Shown here: positions 26,688 through 34,196 of the stretch, one piece after another | Numbering within the stretch: the first letter of the stretch is position 1 | How the letters are laid out: each line of letters starts with the position of its first letter | NCBI GenBank assembly: GCA_030525685.1 | Contig: JAUNEG010000005.1 | Span: forward strand, 32,154 to 96,153 | Source of the DNA: Atopobiaceae bacterium | GTDB lineage: Bacteria; Actinomycetota; Coriobacteriia; Coriobacteriales; Atopobiaceae | Direction: 5' to 3' | DNA length: 64,000 nt | Program-made: the position numbers and the translations under genes | The notes under the pieces: generated by a model | What the model was told of the DNA's origin: nothing | Database searches by the model: none | What the model saw: only the letters and a program-made list of their open reading frames with translations

Positions 26688-26849
26688 AAATTGCGAAATT
26701 CGCAATTTGACCCACTCCGTCAGCTTGCGAGGGGGCGGCTGCGCCGTCCCCTTCGAACCCCCGCCTTTTGTCCACCGAGTACAGCACGTCCGATGTCGGA
26801 CACGGGAACGACTTCCCCTGTCCGACACGGAACTTGAATCTCTCGGTGG
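26688..26849. other. Palindrome-rich region upstream of mobC, candidate oriT
   Basis: A perfect 21-bp palindrome (26688-26708, arms AAATTGCGAA/TTCGCAATTT around one base) is followed by two nested inverted repeats. The outer pair is CCACCGAG (26772-26779) and CTCGGTGG (26842-26849). The inner pair is GTCGGACAcGGG (26795-26806) and CCCcTGTCCGAC (26815-26826). Such clusters next to mobC/mobA usually mark the transfer origin or mob operator. No known nic consensus was recognised. The 26560-26861 gap has no gene. Confidence 0.5.
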
Positions 26850-26861
26850 AACGCGGCACGG

Positions 26862-27182
26862 CTACCCTTGGTAAGCCGTGCCGGAGAAACCGCCGTGCGC
26901 TTCCGACGACTCTCCAGCTTCTGCGGTCTGGGCATGCGCGGAAACCGCAGCGCCTCCGTCGCGCGGAACCGCCCCGCCGTGTCCGGCGTCAGGCCTCAGA
27001 CTCTTGACGAAATCAAGCACCTCTTCCGCCGAACCCATGTCCTTCACTTCAGGGAAAACCGTCACGAGCGCGTCGGCGTAAGCCTTCGTCCTCGCCGCCT
27101 TCGCCTCGCGGCGCAGCTTCTTCGCCTGAGCCTCCAATGTGCGCGCCCTCTCGGTCGCGTCATCGAACCTCTTCGTTGCCAT
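26862..27182 (-). CDS. Hypothetical small coiled-coil protein
   Basis: This 106-residue protein has a strongly helical, Lys/Arg/Glu/Ala-rich first half (FDDATERARTLEAQAKKLRREAK) and an Ala/Gly-rich tail. The start ATG at 27182 is fixed by AGGAGG eight bases upstream. The sequence of its 3' end forms a stem (26856-26882) that may terminate the transcript. It lies between the mob region and a membrane protein gene in the element's replication block. No family is recognised. Confidence 0.65.
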   Translation of the reverse strand: MATKRFDDATERARTLEAQAKKLRREAKAARTKAYADALVTVFPEVKDMGSAEEVLDFVKSLRPDAGHGGAVPRDGGAAVSAHAQTAEAGESSEAHGGFSGTAYQG

Positions 27183-27210
27183 ATCAGATACCTCCTTTGT
27201 CGATAAATAA

Positions 27211-28122
27211 TTACTGCTCCGCAACCGAAGTCGGTTGCGCATCTACAAACATCCGAGCGCCGTCAATAGAACCATCAAGCGTGTAACCATTCAGCGACGT
27301 ACTATCGGCACCGCCATAAAATGCGGCCCACTCATACATGTGTTCATCGTCCTGGTACGGATGACCCTCGGCGTCGAGTATGAACGAGGTGCTTTCTTCA
27401 ATTACGGGATAGTTCTCGATGTCACCATATGTGATTGCAGACACGACCTGATTGGCCAAATCTGCCAGCTCTTCTTCGTTCAAATCGAAAGCAGCATCAT
27501 TCGAACAGAACGCGTCGTAGCTGAGACCGTGTGCATCAAAAACAGAGCGCAACGCGTCATCGCGAATAATCCATCCGTTGCCGTCTTCGTCGTCATCAGC
27601 AACAGACATTCCAACAGCACCGCGCATATCCGACTCATCAGCATCGCGCGCACCGCAAATGATGCTCAGAATCCCATAGTGGGCGTCCGACCTTATCTGA
27701 ACGAAATACTCTCCGCTTATGAACAAATCCGTACGCTTGTAATCAATCGTCCCGGCCTCATGCCAAGTCGCCACATAATGCGCGTTGCCGCTCTGCTGGG
27801 CACCCAAACGAGCATTCATCGAGTCGCGGTATTCGATTGCGCTATCAACAAGCCCCAGCCCGTAGCGTGCAATCGGCGGACCGAGAATCACCAGCGCGGC
27901 GACAATCACTGCTATGCCAGCAATCTTTCTGAGCACGTCCGGAATATCGACGTTGGGCTTCGGCCTACCGCGCTTCGGCGGCTCGCCACCTTCGGGCAGC
28001 GGGGCAGAAGCAAGCTGCCTCGCCATGTAGTCGCTATAAACCTGCTGTTCCTCCGGCGTGAGCGTCCCGTGCCTCGCCTTCAGGTGTAGCCGTGCCGCCT
28101 CGTTCGGTGTCAAATTCGCCAT
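27211..28122 (-). CDS. Hypothetical single-pass membrane protein
   Basis: This 303-residue protein has a cytoplasmic N-terminus (NEAARLHLKARHGTLTPEEQQVYSDYM, then a KRGRPKP linker), one membrane helix at ~66-88 (IAGIAVIVAALVILG) and an acidic extracellular domain. Base composition is clearly more AT-rich than neighbours, which fits recent transfer. It begins 4 bp after the replication gene, so it is in the same operon. No function is recognised; exclusion or surface roles are guesses. Confidence 0.7.
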   Translation of the reverse strand: MANLTPNEAARLHLKARHGTLTPEEQQVYSDYMARQLASAPLPEGGEPPKRGRPKPNVDIPDVLRKIAGIAVIVAALVILGPPIARYGLGLVDSAIEYRDSMNARLGAQQSGNAHYVATWHEAGTIDYKRTDLFISGEYFVQIRSDAHYGILSIICGARDADESDMRGAVGMSVADDDEDGNGWIIRDDALRSVFDAHGLSYDAFCSNDAAFDLNEEELADLANQVVSAITYGDIENYPVIEESTSFILDAEGHPYQDDEHMYEWAAFYGGADSTSLNGYTLDGSIDGARMFVDAQPTSVAEQ

Positions 28123-28126
28123 ATCC

Positions 28127-30001
28127 TTAGTCCTCCTTGCTCTTTGAATCTGAATCTGATTTATCGTTACTGCCCGAAACGGCAGCCGAAGCCCTCACGA
28201 ACCCGCGATACCTGTCCGCCGCCTCTGGCGTGCACATCTGGTTCCTATCAGGTCCCCTGTAATACGGATTCATCCACTCGGTGATGCCGTACTCCAGAAG
28301 CAGCGGCTCGGGCTTATCCATGCGCCCGGCAGTGCTCACCTTGTCCTGCGGCAGCCACCCGTACTCGGCGGACAGCCCCTTGATGGACTTGATGAACGCG
28401 TTCCTGCCCACGAGGCGACCGGAGGGCACGTTGCGCTGGAACCAACGACGGTAGAAGTCGTACATGTACTTGTACGGGAGCAGGTCCCACGCCGCCGTGG
28501 TGAACGCCTCCTCGGCGAACTGGCGGATGGGGTCGTTCTCCAGCTTGAACTCCTCCAGCAGGTCTACGCACTCCTGCGGCACGTCCAGCTCGTAGTAGTC
28601 CGTCTCCGCGAGCAGCTTGTACGCAACGTACTCCAGCACCTCCTTGCGGTGCAGGTAGTCGTTCTTGATGTACTTGCGCTCCGCCCCCTCGAAACGCTTC
28701 TCGAACGGCACCACCAGCAAGCGACGATACAGGGACTCGGACTTGTCGCGGAGCTTCGGAAGCTCGTTGACGCACTGAACCATGAAGCCGTTGAACAGCA
28801 CCGAGCGCGGCTCCTTGAACTTGCGGTCCATCAGGAACGGGTCGTGGGTGATGACCGACTTCAGCGCCGCCGCGTCGTCCACGAACGTGCCCGTGTCGTT
28901 CTCGTCGGTGATGATTGCCGAGACCCGCGACAGCGGCTCCAGCATGAACGGATTCGAGAACGCCTTCAGGGGAAGCGACGCCCAAGCATCGTTGCCCAGC
29001 AGGCTGCGCATCAGCGTGCACAGCGTGCCCTTGCCGTTGTTGCCGCTCTCGGAGTAGAACCACGCCGTCTTGTTCCACGACACGTTCGGGCGAAGGACCG
29101 CGCCGACTATCTGCCACAGCAGCTTCACCATATCGGGATTGTCGGACAGCGAATCGAACCAGGACTCCACGTCCCAGTTCGTGCCGTCCTCGTCGTTGCG
29201 AATGGCGCGGTTCGGTGCGTGGTCGATGAAATTCACATGGGACTTGCTGGTGAACACGAACGCCGGGTCGAAATCATACAGGCGCTTCCTCGCGTAGTCA
29301 TACACGCCGTTGCCCATGGCAACCAGGTCGGGGTCGGTCGTCTTCGGCCTCACCTCGCAGACGGAGCGCAGGATTGCCTCCGTCTCGGCCACGCCGCGGA
29401 CGGAAATCGCGCTGTTGTAGCCGCGGATGAGCCGCTCCAGGCTCGTGGGATTCGTATCATAGGTGCCCATCGCGGGACCCGACCACTGGAACACGCCGAT
29501 GTCGAAGTTCCCATCGCTGTTCGACTCGTCCAGGCGGATGCCCACCGCACCGTGCAGCTCGCGCACCGCCAGAGCAATCTGGAGCGGGTGCAGCTCGTTC
29601 AGGCGCTTGTAGCGCTCACCGACCGGCTTCTTGTCGGGATAGGCGTCCTTCTCGGACGCACCCGCAGGGGCCAGCTCGTCGCGCTTGCCCGCGTTGTAGG
29701 CGTTAATGCAGAAGTTCGCCGCCGCCAGAAGCTCATGCTTCAGCTGTCCCTGGGATGGCGGGTTGTCGCGGTCAACCCCCGACAGGTACATCACGGTCGC
29801 GCCCTTCAGCACGTCGTCGTAGGTAATCGCCTGGTTGCGACACTCGTCGGCGAACCTGTCGAGAGTAGAATACTCCGCGACATAGTCCAAACACGCGTCC
29901 GAAACTTGACTCAAACGCGCAGCTGTGCTATCATAACTACAGTTAGTTGGAGCCGTCCCGGAAGCTGAGCAGGCATCGGGGCGGTTTTCTTTTTCACTCA
30001 T
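28127..30001 (-). CDS. Phage/plasmid P4-type DNA primase/helicase (replication protein)
   Basis: This 624-residue protein has a D5-N-like region followed by an SF3 helicase. Walker A is ESGNNGKGTLCTLMRSLLG near residue 315, then SAIITDENDTGTF for Walker B. The following FNGFMVQCVNELPKL matches the sensor segment, and RRLLVVPFEKRF is the typical D5 C-terminal motif. It likely unwinds the element's origin, allowing autonomous replication after excision. No full primase catalytic motif was recognised in the N-terminal part. It lies between the excisionase and membrane-protein genes. Confidence 0.88.
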   Translation of the reverse strand: MSEKENRPDACSASGTAPTNCSYDSTAARLSQVSDACLDYVAEYSTLDRFADECRNQAITYDDVLKGATVMYLSGVDRDNPPSQGQLKHELLAAANFCINAYNAGKRDELAPAGASEKDAYPDKKPVGERYKRLNELHPLQIALAVRELHGAVGIRLDESNSDGNFDIGVFQWSGPAMGTYDTNPTSLERLIRGYNSAISVRGVAETEAILRSVCEVRPKTTDPDLVAMGNGVYDYARKRLYDFDPAFVFTSKSHVNFIDHAPNRAIRNDEDGTNWDVESWFDSLSDNPDMVKLLWQIVGAVLRPNVSWNKTAWFYSESGNNGKGTLCTLMRSLLGNDAWASLPLKAFSNPFMLEPLSRVSAIITDENDTGTFVDDAAALKSVITHDPFLMDRKFKEPRSVLFNGFMVQCVNELPKLRDKSESLYRRLLVVPFEKRFEGAERKYIKNDYLHRKEVLEYVAYKLLAETDYYELDVPQECVDLLEEFKLENDPIRQFAEEAFTTAAWDLLPYKYMYDFYRRWFQRNVPSGRLVGRNAFIKSIKGLSAEYGWLPQDKVSTAGRMDKPEPLLLEYGITEWMNPYYRGPDRNQMCTPEAADRYRGFVRASAAVSGSNDKSDSDSKSKED

Positions 30002-30013
30002 ATCTGCGCCCCC

Positions 30014-30223
30014 TTAGTTCTTCGGCTCGACCAGCCTGTAATGCTCGGACACCCACGCCTCAAGGTCCTCGACCTTGTAGAACACCGCGCGCTTGCACTT
30101 GTAGAACCTCGGCCCCCTGTCCGTCGCCCGCCACGTGCGGAGCGTCGCCGGGCTGACACCGAGCAAATCGGCGGCCTCAAACGTGTTCAGGAAATTCTTC
30201 TGGTGAATCTGTTTCTCTTCCAT
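30014..30223 (-). CDS. Excisionase / MerR-type helix-turn-helix protein
   Basis: This 69-residue protein has the excisionase-family winged helix: FLNTFEAADLLGVSPATLRTWRATDRGPRFYK, then VFYKVEDLEAWV. Such proteins direct excision or activate element genes. The start ATG at 30223 has GGAGG six bases upstream; an upstream extension lacks a ribosome site. It heads the replication operon, 12 bp before the primase gene, and lies downstream of an attenuator-like terminator. Confidence 0.85.
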   Translation of the reverse strand: MEEKQIHQKNFLNTFEAADLLGVSPATLRTWRATDRGPRFYKCKRAVFYKVEDLEAWVSEHYRLVEPKN

Positions 30224-30262
30224 TCGCTGCCTCCTAAATCCAATCTCGAACGCAAACAAAAA

Positions 30263-30332
30263 AAGCTCCTGCGGAAACCAGGACGGACGGAAGGCATAGA
30301 CGCCTCGTCTGTCTCGGTTTCCACAGGAGCTT
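30263..30332 (-). terminator. Terminator/attenuator in the leader of the xis-rep operon
   Basis: A 17-bp stem with one mismatch (30263-30279 with 30316-30332) is followed on the minus strand by seven T residues. It lies between a good promoter (30454-30482) and the xis gene, so it either ends a ~190-nt small RNA or gates the operon. Confidence 0.75.
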
Positions 30333-30453
30333 CGTTCGTCGTTATTTCACCTGTGACGCTCGGCGGCATCGCCTCGCGCTCGGCCCTTATTCCCGATAGC
30401 AACCCCGCATCTCAGGCGGGACGGGTGCTGAGCCTGAAAATCTTTACTTGCTA

Positions 30454-30482
30454 ATCATACTACGTAAACAGCGAAAACGCAA
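30454..30482 (-). promoter_or_regulatory. Promoter of the xis-rep leader RNA
   Basis: The minus strand carries TTGCGT (30477-30482) and TATGAT (30454-30459) separated by 17 bp. Transcription would start near 30447 and run into the hairpin at 30263-30332. Confidence 0.6.
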
Positions 30483-30616
30483 GCACAACATTTGTGTTTT
30501 CGCAGGCCAGAGTCCTGTTCCGAGCGTTTTCCGCTCATAAACGAGAGGAAACAGCCCGAAAAAATCCGCCCCCGGGAAGCAGAGGAAAAAGCGGCACGAC
30601 GCCGAGGGAAGAGGGG

Positions 30617-31051
30617 TGCCCACTTTTGTGCCCACTTTTTCGAAAAAAAGTGGGCAGGACGTCCTCGCCCTGCACGTCGAAGAGTACGGGCGATTTCTGG
30701 CTAATTTTCGCTTTTCCCTGCCCACTTTTATTTTCGCCTTGGATTGCTCGCGAACGCCCTCTCCATCGGCATCCACGAGAATCGAAGACCCCAACTGCCC
30801 ATAATGCCCACTTTTTTCCGAATCCCTTATATATAAATTATCAACGACATAGGAGGATAGAAAATTTCCCTATATATGACTTCTAAAAAAGTGGGCATTA
30901 TGGGCAGTCTTCTCGTACTCCCCGATGAACAGGGGAAGGAACCCTGCCCATTTCCATTTTCAAAAATGGGCAGCATTTTTGCCCAACTGGTCGTAGACCC
31001 CGATGAACACGGGGAAAACCACTGCCCATTTTTTGATTTCAAAAGTGGGCA
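30617..31051. other. Candidate replication origin: iteron-like repeats and a perfect 23-bp inverted repeat
   Basis: About twelve copies of TGCCCA(C/T)TTTT occur in both orientations (for example 30617, 30629, 30643, 30719, 30805, 30885, 30945, 30962, 31023, 31041). Two form a perfect 23-bp inverted repeat, 30795-30817 with 30885-30907. This encloses 67 AT-rich bases with several TATATA runs. A ~78-bp tandem duplication starts at 30920 and 30998. The layout fits an iteron-controlled origin near the element's replication genes. Confidence 0.55.
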
Positions 31052-31151
31052 CCCCTTCCGTGTCGTCGGCACCATGACCCGAGCCGCCGCCCGCAGGGCG
31101 GCCGTCCCCAGCATCGAGCGGCAGCGAGATGCGCACCTGCGCTCCGTCTGA
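30876..31151 (+). CDS. Doubtful 91-codon ORF over the iteron region
   Basis: A frame starting at ATG 30876 encodes a basic peptide with an internal repeat (VLPDEQGKEPCPF and VDPDEHGENHCPFF) created by the tandem DNA duplication. The nearest ribosome-like AGGAGG is 19 nt upstream, too far to be convincing. It may be coding in relatives or simply reflect the repeats. Confidence 0.2.
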   Translation: MTSKKVGIMGSLLVLPDEQGKEPCPFPFSKMGSIFAQLVVDPDEHGENHCPFFDFKSGHPFRVVGTMTRAAARRAAVPSIERQRDAHLRSV

Positions 31152-31180
31152 CGCCCTCAGAGCCGTTTTAAGGCACGAAA

Positions 31181-31217
31181 AAGCCCTCCCAGGGCACACG
31201 AGTACCCTGAAGGGCTT
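31181..31217 (-). terminator. Hairpin near the right element end
   Basis: An imperfect stem (31181-31194 with 31205-31217) is followed on the minus strand by five T residues. Nothing else is visible in 31152-31265. Confidence 0.5.
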
Positions 31218-31267
31218 AAAACGTCTTAAAACGCCACATACGGCGTCCACATGATGACAGCCGAAAC

Positions 31268-31292
31268 GGGAGCACCCTTACCGGGTGCCCCC
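31268..31292 (-). terminator. Present-day terminator of ssrA
   Basis: A 10-bp stem with one mismatch (31268-31277 with 31283-31292) and 5-nt loop lies ~60 nt downstream of the tmRNA 3' end. A short GTTTC tract follows. If the element starts at the ssrA 3' end, this hairpin is element-borne. Confidence 0.55.
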
Positions 31293-31351
31293 GAATCTAT
31301 AAACAAGCGCGAACTCATTCCGAAAGAAGAATAGTTCGACGCTTCCTACTC

Positions 31352-31723
31352 TGGTGGAGGTGCGGAGAATCGAACTCCGGTCCAAAGCGAACCCCTGACA
31401 GGTGTCTCCAGGCTCAGTGGCCAATTGGGTCTCGGACGCCGCGCACCTGGTCACCCGCGCTTGGCGTCCCAGCCGGTTCGGTCTTTGCGCGCGGCATACC
31501 GGCCACGTCCGCGCGCGCATCTCCCTAGAATGACGCCGCCCCGGGAACGGGAGCGATCCCCGGTTTGACGCGCTGGTTAGTTAAGACTAAGCAGCGAGAG
31601 CCAGCTGAGGCTCGAAAGAGTTGTTCTCGTCAATTCAATTTGACGGTACCCCTGTTTAACGTGGCGAGGAGACCACGACCTGCTGCCCATCTCAGGCCCA
31701 CCCTGTCGAAACCAGTCACCCCC
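31352..31723 (-). ncRNA. ssrA: tmRNA (transfer-messenger RNA)
   Basis: This 372-nt RNA rescues stalled ribosomes together with SmpB. The 5' end (GGGGGTGACTGGTTTCGACA) and the 3' end (GGAGTTCGATTCTCCGCACCTCCACCA) fold into the tRNA-like acceptor and T arm. The seven acceptor pairs contain one G-U. The tag frame lies at 31587-31631 and encodes DENNSFEPQLALAA followed by TAG. The GAC codon as the resume site is inferred from the stop codon just upstream in the same frame. CCA is encoded. smpB lies 1 kb away on the same strand. Confidence 0.96.
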
Positions 31724-31859
31724 GGTTACAGGGCATGGCGAGAAGGAGCCACCATGCGGCTGTCAACGTACGGGCCGCTCGCGCGGCCGTGGGTGGTATT
31801 CTACCCGTTTTCGCGCGGTGCGAGTCGCGGGGCGACGTTCTTCTCGCCCGCCCGATTGA

Positions 31860-31930
31860 CGCACAGAATTCTACCTGTGCGTTATTTTCACCTGCGGATA
31901 TAGACAGTTGTGCCTGATCCTGTGCGTTAT
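31860..31930. promoter_or_regulatory. Palindrome and repeat upstream of ssrA
   Basis: CGCACAG (31860-31866) and CTGTGCG (31875-31881) form a perfect inverted repeat with an 8-nt spacer. The half-site CCTGTGCGTTAT recurs as a direct repeat at 31874-31885 and 31919-31930. On the minus strand TAGAAT -10-like hexamers occur here and near 31795, both upstream of ssrA. Promoter assignment is tentative. Confidence 0.35.
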
Positions 31931-31946
31931 CCGACGGCACACGAAA

Positions 31947-31975
31947 GGGGCGGCCTCCGCACGAGAGGCCGCCCC
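31947..31975 (-). terminator. Terminator of the flavin reductase-rubredoxin operon
   Basis: A perfect 11-bp stem (31947-31957 with 31965-31975) is followed by TTTCGT on the minus strand, 25 bp after the rubredoxin stop. Confidence 0.7.
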
Positions 31976-32000
31976 GCTGGCCGTGCCCGTGTCCGACGCG

Positions 32001-32141
32001 CTACTCCTCGACGAGCTCGAACATGTCGGGGCCGACGCCGCAGAGCTCGCAGACGAAGTCCTCGGGTAGCTCGGGCGTGTCGACGGTGACCTCCCAGCCG
32101 CAGACGGTGCAGCGGAACGTGTACTTCTTCTCCTCGGACAT
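32001..32141 (-). CDS. Rubredoxin-like protein
   Basis: This 46-residue one-iron electron carrier has two cysteine pairs, CTVCGWEV and CELCGVG, the Fe(SCys)4 ligands. It is slightly shorter than the usual ~52 residues and lacks the full YxCxxCGYxYD signature, with YTFRCTVCGWEV in its place. The start ATG at 32141 follows a GGAGA ribosome site. It lies 42 bp downstream of a flavin reductase gene; the pair resembles the two halves of high-molecular-weight rubredoxin. Confidence 0.85.
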   Translation of the reverse strand: MSEEKKYTFRCTVCGWEVTVDTPELPEDFVCELCGVGPDMFELVEE

Positions 32142-32183
32142 GCGTGTCTCCTCTCGGATTCGAAGGGCGCCTCTCGCCCTGAC

Positions 32184-32696
32184 CTACCTTATACCCCCAA
32201 CATAGGAGGAAGCCTTCGGCGGCGTCTTGCCCTTGAGGGTCCCGTGGTAGTAGGCGTACGTCATGGGAGGCACGTCAGAGAGGTTGCCGGCGTCGACGAC
32301 TTCGCCGACGAAGGTGACGTGCGTGCCGACGTCGAGCGTCTGGACCACGTTGCACGCCACGAAGGAGCAGACGTGCTCGGCGGGATAGGGGTCTCCCGTG
32401 GCGGCGACGGCGCTCGCGATGCCGTCGTACTTGTCATAGTCCGCCGAGGTGCGGAACCCGAAGCGCCCCACGAAGAGCATGTCCGCGGACTCGTCCACCA
32501 CGGCGAGCGAGAAGTGCCCGGCGCGTTCGATGGCGCCGCAGGTGAAGTTCTCCTTGTTCACGGTCACCGAGACCTGCAGCGGGCTCGACGTCACCTGGAG
32601 GCCGGTGTTGACGAGACAGGCGGCGGCACGCTCGCCGTCATCCGCCGAGACCACGTAGAGCCCCGAAGAGAACTTGAACAGTGCGCTTGCGTCCAT
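32184..32696 (-). CDS. Flavin reductase-like FMN-binding protein
   Basis: This 170-residue protein of the flavin reductase-like (split-barrel) family carries FMN and can accept electrons from NAD(P)H. Signatures are FKFSSGLYVVSADDG at the start, NTGLQVTSSPLQVSVTVNKENFT, and FVACNVVQTLDVGTHVTFVGEVVDA. With the following rubredoxin gene it mirrors high-molecular-weight rubredoxin (Hrb) of anaerobes, where both domains are fused and feed oxygen- or NO-reducing flavodiiron proteins. The start ATG at 32696 is preceded by GGAGAGGGG. Confidence 0.88.
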   Translation of the reverse strand: MDASALFKFSSGLYVVSADDGERAAACLVNTGLQVTSSPLQVSVTVNKENFTCGAIERAGHFSLAVVDESADMLFVGRFGFRTSADYDKYDGIASAVAATGDPYPAEHVCSFVACNVVQTLDVGTHVTFVGEVVDAGNLSDVPPMTYAYYHGTLKGKTPPKASSYVGGIR

Positions 32697-32743
32697 GCCC
32701 CTCTCCTCTCCGATGATACGAAGGGACGGTCCCATCGTATCAC

Positions 32744-33262
32744 TTATCGGCTGCGCTCCTTGAGGGCGCGGGTGATCTCGCGGTCGGAGTCGCGCCGTGC
32801 CATGTCGTCGCGCTTGTCGTAGAGCTTCTTGCCGCGCGCGAGGCCGATGGCCAGCTTCACGCGGTTGCGCTCGTCGAAGTAGATCTCGAGCGGCACGAGG
32901 GCCAGGCCCTTCTGCCGGAGCTTTCCGTCCAGGTAGTCGATCTGGCGGCGGTGCAGCAGCAGGCGCCGCTTGCGGTCGGGGTCCACGTTCCACACGCCGC
33001 CGTTGGAGTAGGGGTGGATGTGGACGCCGTGCAGCCAGGCCTCGCGCCCGCGGATGAGGCAGAACGCGTCCGTGATCTGGCACGCCCGCTCGCGCAGGCT
33101 CTTGACCTCGGTGCCCGTGAGCTCGATGCCCGCCTCGAAGGTCTCCTCGATGAAGTACTCGTGGCGCGCGGAGCGGTTCTTCGCGATGGTCCGCTTGCCG
33201 GGGCCCGCCTGCTTGGCCTCCTTGGCCGCAGCCGCCTGGCGCACGACCTTACTCTTGGCCAT
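32744..33262 (-). CDS. smpB: SsrA-binding protein SmpB
   Basis: This 172-residue partner of tmRNA in trans-translation has core motifs NRSARHEYFIEETFEAGIEL, GTEVKSLRERACQITDAF and LLLHRRQIDYLDGKL. The C-terminal tail KLYDKRDDMARRDSDREI inserts in the mRNA channel. An extra basic N-terminal ~20 residues precede the core. Its start overlaps the TPR-like gene by 14 nt. ssrA lies just downstream on the same strand, a common arrangement. Confidence 0.97.
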   Translation of the reverse strand: MAKSKVVRQAAAAKEAKQAGPGKRTIAKNRSARHEYFIEETFEAGIELTGTEVKSLRERACQITDAFCLIRGREAWLHGVHIHPYSNGGVWNVDPDRKRRLLLHRRQIDYLDGKLRQKGLALVPLEIYFDERNRVKLAIGLARGKKLYDKRDDMARRDSDREITRALKERSR

Positions 33263-34103
33263 CGGCGCCCCCCTCCGCGTCGCTCTCTCGGATGAGCTCG
33301 AGCAGGGCCTTCGCCGCCGGCTCGCCCACCAGGTCGCGCGCCCGCAGCGTGAGCGTCGCCGCCTCGCTGCGCGCGCCCGCCGCGGCGGCGTCCGTGGCGC
33401 ACATGAGCAGGCAGACGGCGACCTCGGCGTTGGCGCCGTCGGGCAGGCCCTCGGCGGCGAGAAGGCCGGTCATCTCGGCATCCGTCACGAGGTCGGGGTC
33501 GTGGTCGGTGCCGGCCGCCTGGTCCAGGACCGCGGCGAGCGAGCCGTCGCGCACGTCGAGGTTGCGCGCCGCGCGCAGGGCAGCGGCGGCGGCGCGGGGC
33601 TTCTCGGTGGCCTGGAACCAGCCGGCGAAGTTCGCGAAGGCGCGCGCCAGGTGCGCCGCGTCGCTCGCGCGCTCGAAGACGCTGTAGCTGAGGGCGAGGT
33701 ACTCCTGGGCGTCGCCGGACATGCGGCAGAGGTCCGCGAGGTTCAGGCGGGACGCGCAGTCCATGGGGTTCCAGCGGACGGCGCTCTTGAGCGCGGAGGA
33801 AGCCGCCTCGTAGTCCTCCGCCTGGGTACAGGCGAGGGCCAGGTCAGCGTAGAGACGGCCCAGCGGCTCGCCCACGTCGCGCAGCTCGCGGGGGTCCTTC
33901 TCGACGCGTCGGTACGCGAGCCGCTCGAAGAGCGTGGGGAAGGCGAACCACTGCAGCTCGTCGGTCGTCGGGCAGTTGGCGTCGACGTATGCCTCCGCGT
34001 CCTCGGCGAGGTGCGCGAGAAGGTCGAGCGCGAGCCCCGCCTCGTCCTGGAGCAGCAGCCCCTCGGCGCGCTCGAGCTCGTCGGTCAGTTCGGTGTGCTC
34101 CAT
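33249..34103 (-). CDS. TPR-like helical protein of unknown function
   Basis: This 284-residue soluble, acidic and Ala/Leu-rich protein is predicted all-helical. Segments such as ALACTQAEDYEAASSALKSAVRWNPMD and ARAFANFAGWFQATEKPRAAAAALRAA have the spacing of tetratricopeptide repeats. No catalytic motif is seen. The gene overlaps smpB by 14 nt and lies 93 bp downstream of rnr, so the RNA-quality-control genes rnr, this gene, smpB and ssrA lie in a row. A role tied to them is only suggested by context. Confidence 0.7.
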   Translation of the reverse strand: MEHTELTDELERAEGLLLQDEAGLALDLLAHLAEDAEAYVDANCPTTDELQWFAFPTLFERLAYRRVEKDPRELRDVGEPLGRLYADLALACTQAEDYEAASSALKSAVRWNPMDCASRLNLADLCRMSGDAQEYLALSYSVFERASDAAHLARAFANFAGWFQATEKPRAAAAALRAARNLDVRDGSLAAVLDQAAGTDHDPDLVTDAEMTGLLAAEGLPDGANAEVAVCLLMCATDAAAAGARSEAATLTLRARDLVGEPAAKALLELIRESDAEGGADGQE

Positions 34104-34196
34104 AGCCTCCTCCAGCGGCGCGATGCGCCGCGAACGGTCTCATGACTCCTAGTCTTCCCATTATGGCCCAGGCATGACGCCCGACGGGGGACTTCG

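Larger units (their letters stand above)
18654..31351. mobile_element. Integrative mobilizable element, ~12.7 kb
   Basis: Gene content defines the element: serine recombinase, RHH and XRE regulators, cargo lipoprotein and membrane-anchored proteins, relaxase plus MobC, an SF3 helicase/primase-like replication protein, an excisionase and iteron-like repeats. No conjugative coupling protein or type IV secretion genes are present, so transfer would need a helper. Several stretches (20.9-21.0, 27.2-28.0, 30.2-31.3 kb) are clearly AT-richer than the chromosome. The left border is set at the recombinase 3' end. The right border is set at the ssrA 3' end. Both are inferred. Confidence 0.75.

Noticed and set aside
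30617..31051. CRISPR array
   Set aside because: Repeats are short, occur in both orientations at irregular spacing and have no cas genes nearby; an iteron or origin reading fits better.
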